Assembly (NCBI GenBank): GCA_963848495.1
Contig: CAWKDV010000003.1
Location: 434,001 to 498,000 of the forward strand
Origin: JAICJR01 sp963848495
Lineage (GTDB): Bacteria > Actinomycetota > Thermoleophilia > Solirubrobacterales > Thermoleophilaceae
Reading direction: 5' to 3'
DNA: 64,000 nt
This document shows positions 29,920-37,072 of this stretch, piece after piece. A program made the position numbers and the translations under genes. Within the stretch, counting starts at the first letter, position 1; the number at the start of each line of letters is the position of its first letter. The notes beneath the pieces are model-generated. The model did not search any database. It saw nothing but the letters and a program-made list of their open reading frames with translations, and had not been told where the DNA came from.

Positions 29920-30813
29920 CTACCAGCCGCGGTGCTGGATCAGGCCGGACTCGCCGAGCTCGGAGATCTCGATGCCCGCCATCGGGGCACCGAGATTGCG
30001 CGACGCGCCCGCGACCCGCTCGGGGTCGTCGAAGTGCGTGGTGGCCTCGACGATCGCGGCGGCCGTGCGCTCGGGATCCTCGGACTTGAAGATGCCGGAG
30101 CCGACGAAGACGCCCTCGGCGCCGAGCTGCATCATCAGCGCGGCATCGGCCGGGGTGGCGATCCCGCCGGCCGAGAAGTTGACGACAGGCAGGGAGCCCT
30201 TCTCGGCCACCATGCGCACGAGGTCGATCGGCGACTGAAGCTCCTTGGCGGCGGTGGGCAGCTCGGACTCGTCGAGCGAGCTCAGCCGGCGCATCTCGCC
30301 CTGGATCGCGCGCATGTGGCGCACAGCCTCCACGACGTTGCCGGTGCCCGCCTCGCCCTTCGTGCGGACCATGGCCGCGCCCTCGGCGATGCGCCGCAGC
30401 GCCTCGCCCAGGTTCGTGGCGCCACAGACGAACGGGACCTTGAACTTCCACTTGTCGATGTGGTTGCGCTCGTCGGCGGGCGTCAGGACCTCGGACTCGT
30501 CGATGTAGTCGACCTCGAGCGCCTCGAGCACCTGCGCCTCGGCGAAGTGGCCGATGCGCGCCTTGGCCATCACCGGGATGCTGACCGCGCCCTGGATCTC
30601 CTCGATCTTCGAGGGGTCGGCCATGCGGGCCACGCCGCCTGCCGCGCGGATGTCGGCGGGCACACGCTCGAGCGCCATGACGGCTGTGGCACCGGCGGCC
30701 TCGGCGATCGCCGCCTGCTCGGCGGTGACCACGTCCATGATCACGCCGCCCTTGAGCATCTCGGCGAGCCCCGACTTGACGCGGAATGTGGCTCGGTCCC
30801 TCACGTCTCGCAT
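29920..30813 (-). CDS. pdxS: Pyridoxal 5'-phosphate synthase lyase subunit PdxS
   Basis: The 297-residue protein has the lysine that binds ribose 5-phosphate in MAKARIGHF (K84) and the second lysine in VRTKGEAGTG. It builds the PLP ring from ribose 5-phosphate, glyceraldehyde 3-phosphate and ammonia as a dodecameric barrel. The ATG at 30813 follows the stop of the upstream membrane-protein gene by one base; a GTG at 30822 would overlap it. Confidence 0.96.
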   Translation of the reverse strand: MRDVRDRATFRVKSGLAEMLKGGVIMDVVTAEQAAIAEAAGATAVMALERVPADIRAAGGVARMADPSKIEEIQGAVSIPVMAKARIGHFAEAQVLEALEVDYIDESEVLTPADERNHIDKWKFKVPFVCGATNLGEALRRIAEGAAMVRTKGEAGTGNVVEAVRHMRAIQGEMRRLSSLDESELPTAAKELQSPIDLVRMVAEKGSLPVVNFSAGGIATPADAALMMQLGAEGVFVGSGIFKSEDPERTAAAIVEATTHFDDPERVAGASRNLGAPMAGIEISELGESGLIQHRGW

Positions 30814-30814
30814 G

Positions 30815-31279
30815 TTATCCACCCGGCGTCTGGCGGACCGAGGAGAGCATCCGCCGGAGCGCCAGGCGCTGCAACCGCCTGGCCACCGCGACGCCGATGA
30901 AGATGCTGGTGCCGGCGAACGGGGCGACGATCAGGAACGCCACTATCGCCCCCGCCAAGCCCGTGCCCGGCGGGTTGAGCGCGACGAGCAGCGTGAGCGG
31001 AAGGAGCGGCGCCCAGGCGCGGCGCAGGAGGATGCCCACCGGCAGCCCGATCAGCACCGCGAGCTCCACCGGCGCCGTCTGCGGGAACGGCATCAGCGGC
31101 CAGGTGCCCGGCAGCACCCACGCCATCAGCCCGCCGTAGGCGAGCGCGGAGACGACGATCAGGCGCGGCTCACGCCGGCGCAGGGGTCGGGCAAGCGGCC
31201 GTCGGCCCTTCCTTTCCGACGACCTCGCGCCCGACCTGGTCCGGCTACTTGAGCCGGAAGGCTTTGATGCGGTCGGCAT
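30815..31279 (-). CDS. Small integral membrane protein of unknown function
   Basis: About 154 residues if translation starts at ATG 31279. The N-terminal 35 residues are basic. Three or four hydrophobic segments follow, including LIVVSALAYGGLMAWVL and a central Pro/Leu-rich pair. The chosen start overlaps the end of the RpiR gene by 35 bases; no in-frame ATG, GTG or TTG lies between that gene's stop and the first membrane segment. The family is not recognised. It probably belongs to the rpiR-pdxS-pdxT unit. Confidence 0.5.
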   Translation of the reverse strand: MPTASKPSGSSSRTRSGARSSERKGRRPLARPLRRREPRLIVVSALAYGGLMAWVLPGTWPLMPFPQTAPVELAVLIGLPVGILLRRAWAPLLPLTLLVALNPPGTGLAGAIVAFLIVAPFAGTSIFIGVAVARRLQRLALRRMLSSVRQTPGG

Positions 31280-32102
31280 AGGCCGACTCGTCCAGGGCAT
31301 ACACCCCGTACGCCAGCGCCTGGATCAGGCTCAAGAGAGCCGTGTGGGAGCGCACGTAGGCAGGTCCGTTCGAGGAGTAGTAGAGGCGCTGGGCGGCCAG
31401 CTTGGCCACCTCCGACAACGTGGCGTCCGCGATCGCGATCGTGTCCGCCTTGCGATGGCGCGCGAGCTTCATCGCGCGTACGACCAGCGGGTGCGGGCGG
31501 CCGGCGCTGAAGCCGATCACGAGCGTGTTCTCGTCGATGCGGCCGAGTCGCGCCAGGCCCTCCTGGCTCGGGCTCGCGACAACCTCGCAGCGCAGGTCGA
31601 GCAGCATCAGGAGATGGCGCAGGTAGCTGGCGAAGAACGCCATCTGGTCGGTGCCGCAGAGCACGATCCGCTCCGCGCGCGAGATCAGCTCGATCGCGGC
31701 GGCCACCTCGTCGCGGTCGACCTTGCGCGCCGTGTCCTCCAGGTTCGTGTGGTCCGCGGCGAGCGACGCCTCGAAGTCGGTCTGGTCGATCGGGAACAGC
31801 GGCGGGGCGAGCATGTCGCCGCCGCCGTTCGTGGGCGCCGTCTCGCGGATGCGCCGATACTCGTCGCGCGCGGCCGCCTGCAGCTCGGGGAAGCCCTCGA
31901 AGCCGAGCGCCTGGGCGAAGCGCACCACGGTCGAGCTCGACGTGGACGCCCGCCGCGCCAGCTCCTCGGCGGTCTGGAAGGCGGCCTCGTCCAGGTGGTC
32001 GACGATGTACTGGCCGACGTCCTTCTGCGAGCGGGAGAAGTCGTCGAAGCGCTGACGAATTTCCTCCGACAGGGTGAGAGCAGAGGTGCCGGTGCGGCTC
32101 AC
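31245..32102 (-). CDS. RpiR-family transcriptional regulator (HTH plus SIS domain)
   Basis: About 285 residues from GTG 32102. The N-terminal HTH_6 region includes AFQTAEELARRASTSSSTVVRF, the recognition helix of RpiR proteins. The C-terminal SIS domain, with ERIVLCGTDQMAF and GFSAGRPHPLV, normally senses sugar phosphates. A longer in-frame start at 32153 would translate the heptad repeat array upstream and is rejected. The target is unknown; being just upstream of pdxS, which uses sugar phosphates, is suggestive but not evidence. Confidence 0.85.
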   Translation of the reverse strand: MSRTGTSALTLSEEIRQRFDDFSRSQKDVGQYIVDHLDEAAFQTAEELARRASTSSSTVVRFAQALGFEGFPELQAAARDEYRRIRETAPTNGGGDMLAPPLFPIDQTDFEASLAADHTNLEDTARKVDRDEVAAAIELISRAERIVLCGTDQMAFFASYLRHLLMLLDLRCEVVASPSQEGLARLGRIDENTLVIGFSAGRPHPLVVRAMKLARHRKADTIAIADATLSEVAKLAAQRLYYSSNGPAYVRSHTALLSLIQALAYGVYALDESAYADRIKAFRLK

Positions 32103-32140
32103 GCGGGAGGGATTCGCCCGCTCGCGTGCAGTTCCTTCCC

Positions 32141-32204
32141 GATCACGGATCACGGATCACCGAGGAGGCGGGATCAGTGATCGGTGATCAGTGATCAGTG
32201 ATCG
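32141..32204. repeat. Mirrored heptad array (GATCACn units) between SDR and rpiR genes
   Basis: Three GATCACn units (32141-32161) are followed, after an 8-10 base spacer containing GGAGGCGG, by five units of GATCnGT type (32172-32204), which read as GTGATC on the other strand. The arms can pair over about 20 bases. The array ends exactly at the SDR stop codon (32205-32207) and lies before rpiR, both on the minus strand. It may act as a terminator or attenuator. Confidence 0.7.
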
Positions 32205-32978
32205 CTACACGAACTTCGGATACAGCGTCATGCCCCCGTCGACGAAGATCGTCGTGCCCGTTACGTAGCTCGCCTCGTCGCTCGCCGCCCAGGCGATCGC
32301 CGCCGCGATCTCCTCGGGGCGGCCCGTTCGGCCCAGCGGGATCTCGGCCTCCACTGCCTCGCGCTTCTTCGGGTCGTCGATCAGCGCCTGGTTGATCGGC
32401 GTGAGGATCGCCCCGGGCGCGACGTTCACCACGCGGATGCCGCTGGGGGCGAGCTCGCGGGCGATCGTCTCGGAGAACATCCTCAGGCCGCCCTTCGAGG
32501 CGCAGTAGTGGCTGAAGCCCGGCCAGGGGATCAGCTCGTGCACGCTCGAGACGTTGACGATCGTGCCCTTCGCGCCCGCGGCGAGCATCCCGCGCGCCGC
32601 CTCGCGCGCGCAGAGGAAGCCGCCGGTGAGGTTCACGGCGAGCACCTTCTGCCACTCCTCGAGCGGCATGTCCACGAGCTGGAACTGCTTCTCGATGCCG
32701 GCGTTGTTCACGAGCAGGTCCACGGGGCCGCCGAGCTCGGATGCGGCCCGCTCGAACATCGCCCGCACCTGGTCCTCCTGCGTGACGTCGGCCTCGATCG
32801 CGATCGCCCGGCCGCCAGCGGACTCGATCTCCGCGACGGTGGCGTCGGCAGGGTCCGAGGGCCCGACGTGATTAACGACGACGGCCGCGCCATCGGCGGC
32901 GAGCCGCCTGCAGGTGGCCTGGCCGATGCCGGTGGCACCACCCGTCACGAGCGCTCGGCGGCCGGTCAGCGGAGCCAT
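32205..32978 (-). CDS. Short-chain dehydrogenase/reductase (glucose 1-dehydrogenase-like)
   Basis: The 257-residue classical SDR has cofactor motif TGGATGIG (12-19), NNAG (91-94), catalytic S144, Y158 and K162, and the C-terminal VDGGMTLYP seen in glucose 1-dehydrogenase and 3-oxoacyl-ACP reductase relatives. Absence of an Asp at the end of beta2 (VVVNHVGPSD) suggests NADP preference; this is inference. It starts 12 bases after the GH92 gene stop, and both may be co-transcribed. Confidence 0.88.
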   Translation of the reverse strand: MAPLTGRRALVTGGATGIGQATCRRLAADGAAVVVNHVGPSDPADATVAEIESAGGRAIAIEADVTQEDQVRAMFERAASELGGPVDLLVNNAGIEKQFQLVDMPLEEWQKVLAVNLTGGFLCAREAARGMLAAGAKGTIVNVSSVHELIPWPGFSHYCASKGGLRMFSETIARELAPSGIRVVNVAPGAILTPINQALIDDPKKREAVEAEIPLGRTGRPEEIAAAIAWAASDEASYVTGTTIFVDGGMTLYPKFV

Positions 32979-32990
32979 GGCCGCGGCACC

Positions 32991-35045
32991 TTACTTCGAG
33001 ATCGAGAAGGGCCGTTCCGCCGTGCCCCAGGCGTCCGGCGCCGGGCCCATGTCGAGTCGCAGCACTCCCCCGCGCTCGACCTCGTCGTGGGTCAGCCAGG
33101 CGCGGCTCAGCGGCCGGCCGTTGAGCGTGGCGGCGCGCACGTAGCGGTTCGCGGCGGAGGTCGCCGGCGCCTCGATCGTGAACGCGCGGCCGCCCGCCGG
33201 CGCGATCCGCGTGCGGGTGAACAGCGGCGAGCCTATGTAGTAGTAGGGCTGGCCGGCGTTGGGGAACAGGCCGATCGCGCTCCACACGTACCAGGCGGAG
33301 AGCGTTCCCGAGTCGTCGTTGCCGGGCAGGCCGGCGGCGCTGTCGCTGTAGGCGCTCGCCTCGAGGCCGCGCACGACGTCATCCACGCGGTCCGGCCGGC
33401 CCGCGTGGATGTAGAGGTATGGCGCGAGCAGGTCGGGCTCGTTGCCGGCATCGTAGGCGCCGCTCGCGAACAGCGAGTCGAGCCAGGCCACCGCGGCGGA
33501 GTCGCCGCCCAGGCGGTCGATCAGGCCCCGCACGTCCTGGGGCACGAAGGTGGAGTACTCGAGCGCCGAGCCCTCGTAGAAGGGTGCGCTGAAGCCGACC
33601 ATGCGCAGGCCCGGATCGAAGGGCGTGAGGAAGGCGCCATCCGGGCCGCGCGGGCGGATCGAGCGCGTGGCCGGGTCCCAGAGGTTCGCCCAGCTGTGCG
33701 AGCGGGCGAGCCAGCGGCGAGCGTCGGCGCTGCGGTGGAGGCGCTGCGCGACCTCGTGGAGCGCGAAGTCGTCATAGGCGTACTCGACCGTGCGCGTGGC
33801 CGAGCGCGGCGTGGACGTGCTCACGTAGCCGAGGCGCAGGTAGTCGCGCAGGTCGCGCCCCTCGAGCGCGGGGTTGGACGACTGCACGGTCGCGTCCTTG
33901 CGCATCGCCGCGTAGGCGGCGCGCGGGTCGACGCCGGGCAGCCGCTTGACCACGGCGTCGGCGAGCACCACGTCGGCGTCCGTGCCGCCCTGAACGGCGC
34001 CCGGGCTGCCCGCCACCCGGGCGTCGGGGAGCCAGCCCGTGCGCCTGTAGATCGAGAGCAGCGAGCGCACGATCGCCCCCTCCCGCTCGGGGTAGACGAG
34101 GCCGAGCAGCGGGTTCTGCGTGCGGAAGGTGTCCCAGATGGCGATGAAGTCGTCGTAGTCGCCTCCGCCGAGGTCGTGCGGCATCAGAAGCGAGTGGTAG
34201 AGCGCGCTTGCGAACGTGCGCCGCTCGGCCGGGCTGCCGCCGCCCACGTCGATGCGCCCGAGGGCGCGCGCCCAGGCTGCCTGCGCCGCTCGCCTCGTGG
34301 GCTCGAAGCCGCCGTGCGGGATGTTCCGGCGGGCGGCCGCGCGCGAGCTGAACGAGAGGCCGATCGACAGCTCGAGCGTGCGCCGCCCGCGGGTGTCGAA
34401 CTCCCACAGCCGGCCGAGGCGGGCGCGCGGCGGACGGTCGAAGCGCGCGGCGAAGCGAAGCGTGTAGCGGCCCGGGTTCCAGCCACCCCGGAAGCTGCCG
34501 CTGCCGTCGAAGCTGCCGCGGCCGAGGTAGCGCAGCCAGGAGCTGATCTGCTCCTGCGCGAGGCTGCCGGTGGCGATCACCGACGACGGGTCGATCCTCA
34601 CGCGCGCGTGCCGGGTGGGCGGGAAGGTGAAGCGGTAGACCGCTCCGAGCGGGGCCGCGCTGACGCTGACCCGAATGCGCCCGCCGTCGAGCACGGCGTC
34701 GTACTCGCCCGGGCTGCCGGACTCGCTGTCGAGCGTCGTGGGAACACCCTGCAGCGACGGCGTCAGGCGGAAGTTGCCGTACTTGCCGGCGCCGCCCGTG
34801 CCCGAGAGGTGAGTCTGGCTGAAGCCGAGCAGCGGCTGCCCGGCCGCGTAGCCCGAGCTCGTGGCGTTGGCGGTGTCAGGGCCCGCCACCGCGAAGCCGA
34901 ACGGCACCGCCGCTGCGGGCGTCGTGTTCCCGCCACCCTGGGTCCCGGCGAACACGTTCACGTCCCGTGGCGCGACCGCCGCCGCTGACGTCGGCGTCAG
35001 CAGCAGCAGGGCAGCGGTAATCTGCGCGGCCAGGGAATGGCGCAA
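32991..35045 (-). CDS. Secreted GH92-family alpha-mannosidase
   Basis: About 684 residues. A signal peptide starts at TTG 35045 and ends near TSAAA. GH92 hallmarks are present: GGNTTPAAAVPFG near the start, the IWDTFRTQNPLL block mid-protein, and PGNDDSGTLSAWYVWSAIG near the end. GH92 enzymes are calcium-dependent exo-mannosidases acting mainly on alpha-1,2 or related linkages. The TTG start is chosen because it gives a proper signal peptide; the plus-strand diiron gene starts within nine bases of it, so the two 5' ends overlap or nearly touch. Confidence 0.88.
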   Translation of the reverse strand: MRHSLAAQITAALLLLTPTSAAAVAPRDVNVFAGTQGGGNTTPAAAVPFGFAVAGPDTANATSSGYAAGQPLLGFSQTHLSGTGGAGKYGNFRLTPSLQGVPTTLDSESGSPGEYDAVLDGGRIRVSVSAAPLGAVYRFTFPPTRHARVRIDPSSVIATGSLAQEQISSWLRYLGRGSFDGSGSFRGGWNPGRYTLRFAARFDRPPRARLGRLWEFDTRGRRTLELSIGLSFSSRAAARRNIPHGGFEPTRRAAQAAWARALGRIDVGGGSPAERRTFASALYHSLLMPHDLGGGDYDDFIAIWDTFRTQNPLLGLVYPEREGAIVRSLLSIYRRTGWLPDARVAGSPGAVQGGTDADVVLADAVVKRLPGVDPRAAYAAMRKDATVQSSNPALEGRDLRDYLRLGYVSTSTPRSATRTVEYAYDDFALHEVAQRLHRSADARRWLARSHSWANLWDPATRSIRPRGPDGAFLTPFDPGLRMVGFSAPFYEGSALEYSTFVPQDVRGLIDRLGGDSAAVAWLDSLFASGAYDAGNEPDLLAPYLYIHAGRPDRVDDVVRGLEASAYSDSAAGLPGNDDSGTLSAWYVWSAIGLFPNAGQPYYYIGSPLFTRTRIAPAGGRAFTIEAPATSAANRYVRAATLNGRPLSRAWLTHDEVERGGVLRLDMGPAPDAWGTAERPFSISK

Positions 35046-36302
35046 CCACTTCAGATGCTTCAGAGGGTCTCGTACGACGACCTCTACCGGCGCTGGGAGA
35101 AGGGCAACTGGAGCGCCACCGAGATCGACTTCTCGGAGGACCGGCGCGACTGGCGCGAGGTCTTCACGGACGTCGAGCGGCGCGGCGCGCTCTGGAACTA
35201 CTCGATGTTCTTCCACGGGGAGGACTCGGTGGCGGACAACCTGTCGCCGTTCATCGACGCGGCGCCGCGCGAGGAGCAGAAGTACTTCCTGGCCACCCAG
35301 CAGGTCGACGAGGCCCGCCACGCCGTCTTCTTCGGCCGCTTCATGCGCGAGGTCATCGAGGCCGGTGACTCCATCGCCGGCTCGCTGGCGGCCACCCGGC
35401 CGAATCTGACCTGGGGCTTCAGGAAGGTGTTCGACCGGCTCGACACGATGGCGGATGAGCTGCGCAGGGACCGCTCCCGCCCCAAGCTCGCGCAGGCGGT
35501 GACGCTGTACCACATCATCATCGAGGCTTCGCTGGCGCAGCCGGGCCAACACTTCATAGAGAGCTACCTAGACGAGCGGAAGTTGCTGCCGGGCTTCCGC
35601 TCGGGGATGGCGAACGTGTCGCTCGACGAGCAGCGCCACATCGGCTTCGGCGTGAAGCTGCTGGCGGACCTGTTCGCCGAGGACCCGGAGTGCCGCGACG
35701 CGGTTGGCGAGCTGATCCGCGAGATGCTCCCGTACGCCGCGGCGGTGTTCGTGCCGCCGGGCTGGGACACGAGCCTGGTCGAGTGCTTCGGCTTCACGGT
35801 CGAGGAGATCTTCGCCGAGGGCATGCAGTCGATGGAGACGAAGCTGCGCACCGCCGGGCTGCCGCTCGAGGAGATTCCCGGGCTGGCGCTGCCGCTCGAC
35901 AAGCCCGTGGACGAGCGCGTGCGGCGGACGCTCAAGCTGCTGCGCGGCGGCGTGCTCGGCGAGAAGAACGGGCCGCCCGCGCGCGACCAGGAGACGCTGG
36001 AGATCCTGTTCGACACGGTCAAGCGGTCGGTGGACCAGCGTCACCTGCCGCCGCAGCCGACGACCATCCAATGGCAGTTCTCGGACGCTGACCCCTGGTA
36101 CCTGCGAATCGACAACGGCAACACGAGCGTCTCCCCCGGCCTCGCCGATGACCCCGACCTGACCTTCCGCTGCCGCTACGAGGACTGGGTCGACATAGGC
36201 GCCGGACGCGCCGACCCGCGGCGGGCGCTGCTCACCGGAAAGCTGCGGCCTCGCGGCAGCCTGGTGGCACTGTGGCGGACACAGAAGATCTTCGCGCGCT
36301 GA
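35037..36302 (+). CDS. R2-like diiron protein fused to an SCP2 lipid-binding domain
   Basis: The 421-residue protein has a ribonucleotide-reductase-R2/R2lox-like four-helix core with six metal ligands visible: E62, E92 and H95 (DEARH), E163, E198 and H201 (DEQRH). The opening NWSATEIDFSEDRRDW resembles R2-like ligand-binding oxidases. The last 80 residues (about 340-420) form a sterol-carrier-protein-2 domain, with ALLTGKLRPRGSL as its signature. A lipid oxidation role is a reasonable inference; it is unlikely to be a true reductase subunit because the C-terminal R1-binding tail is replaced. An internal ATG at 35055 would avoid overlap with the GH92 gene. Confidence 0.8.
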   Translation: MAQPLQMLQRVSYDDLYRRWEKGNWSATEIDFSEDRRDWREVFTDVERRGALWNYSMFFHGEDSVADNLSPFIDAAPREEQKYFLATQQVDEARHAVFFGRFMREVIEAGDSIAGSLAATRPNLTWGFRKVFDRLDTMADELRRDRSRPKLAQAVTLYHIIIEASLAQPGQHFIESYLDERKLLPGFRSGMANVSLDEQRHIGFGVKLLADLFAEDPECRDAVGELIREMLPYAAAVFVPPGWDTSLVECFGFTVEEIFAEGMQSMETKLRTAGLPLEEIPGLALPLDKPVDERVRRTLKLLRGGVLGEKNGPPARDQETLEILFDTVKRSVDQRHLPPQPTTIQWQFSDADPWYLRIDNGNTSVSPGLADDPDLTFRCRYEDWVDIGAGRADPRRALLTGKLRPRGSLVALWRTQKIFAR

Positions 36303-36829
36303 GGCCGCGCGGCGGGACCGTGGGGGTCCGCTCGCTGGCGGTGAACGACGCCAGCGCGATGGCCAAGCTGTACGCGGACAACCGCGACTTCCTGGCGCCG
36401 CTCGAGCCGCTGCGGCCGGATGCCTTCTACAGCTTCGAGGGGCAGCGCCGCCACATCGCCCAGCTCACCGACCGGCGCACCAGCGGCAGCGCCTACCCGT
36501 TCGTGATCGTCGCCGGCGGGCAGGCGGTGGGAGCGATGAACCTGTCGAACGTGGTGCGCGGCGCCTTCCAGAGCGCGAACGTCGGCTACTGGGTCGCCCG
36601 CGCCCACAACGGCCGCGGCGTGGCCACCGCCGCCCTGGCGCTCGTCTGCGAGCGGGCCTTCGGCGAGCTCGGGCTGCACCGGATCGAGGCGGGCACGCTG
36701 CTCGACAACCACGCCTCCCAGCGGGTGCTCGAGAAGAACGGCTTCGAGCGCATCGGGGTCGCCCCCCGCTATCTGCAGATAGCTGGGGTGTGGAGCGATC
36801 ACGTGTTGTTTCAGAAGACTGCGGACTAG
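36272..36829 (+). CDS. GNAT-family N-acetyltransferase (RimJ/RimL-like)
   Basis: About 185 residues from GTG 36272, overlapping the upstream gene by 31 bases; GTG 36320 is an alternative that removes the overlap. The acetyl-CoA-binding segment ARAHNGRGVATAALALV and the RimJ-type LLDNHASQRVLEKNGFERIG are clear. It could acetylate a ribosomal protein N-terminus or a small amine. The end of the gene (ACTGCGGACTAG) contains almost two units of the GCGGACT heptad, the same word found at other gene ends. Confidence 0.88.
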   Translation: MADTEDLRALRPRGGTVGVRSLAVNDASAMAKLYADNRDFLAPLEPLRPDAFYSFEGQRRHIAQLTDRRTSGSAYPFVIVAGGQAVGAMNLSNVVRGAFQSANVGYWVARAHNGRGVATAALALVCERAFGELGLHRIEAGTLLDNHASQRVLEKNGFERIGVAPRYLQIAGVWSDHVLFQKTAD

Positions 36830-36871
36830 CGTCGCGGTCCCTGCGCGTCGGTGGTCACTCAGGCGCTAACG

Positions 36872-37058
36872 GCAGCAATGAGGGCCGGCCCGAGCGGGCG
36901 CCCAATGCGCAAGCGTCAGGTCCTACCGGGTTATATGCCCGGTAGGACCTGACGCTGAGGTCGCGATTGACAAGCGTCAGGACTTTGGGGGTCATATGCC
37001 CCTCAAGTCCTGACGCTTCGCGACAGGAGCGGCCGCTCGGGCCGCTCCTCATTGCTGC
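36872..37058. repeat. Compound palindromic element between convergent genes
   Basis: An outer inverted repeat (36872-36900 with 37030-37058, about 26 of 29 positions paired, arms starting GCAGCAATGAGG) encloses two hairpins. Hairpin 1 is a perfect 19-bp stem (36912-36930 with 36938-36956) with loop TTATATG. Hairpin 2 is a 14-bp perfect stem plus extension (36972-36991 with 36999-37018) with loop TCATATG. Both stems begin with AGCGTCAGG. It fills most of the gap between the GNAT and MFS genes and may be a bidirectional terminator, a REP-like element or a structured RNA. Confidence 0.85.
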
Positions 37059-37072
37059 AGTTCGCCCTGGCG

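Noticed and set aside
28141..30900. A plus-strand frame of about 900 codons across the aminopeptidase, pdxT and pdxS genes
   Set aside because: It has no recognisable domain, and three conserved genes occupy the opposite strand.
32103..32153. Longer N-terminus for the RpiR regulator
   Set aside because: The extra residues would be translated from the repeat array and its flank, without family character.
32141..32204. DnaA boxes or a Dam-type GATC cluster (origin)
   Set aside because: GATC density comes from one repeated heptad; no TTATCCACA boxes, dnaA or dnaN genes are near.
35037..36302. Functional class I ribonucleotide reductase beta subunit
   Set aside because: No alpha subunit gene is nearby, the C-terminal tail is replaced by SCP2, and the sequence is closer to R2-like oxidases.
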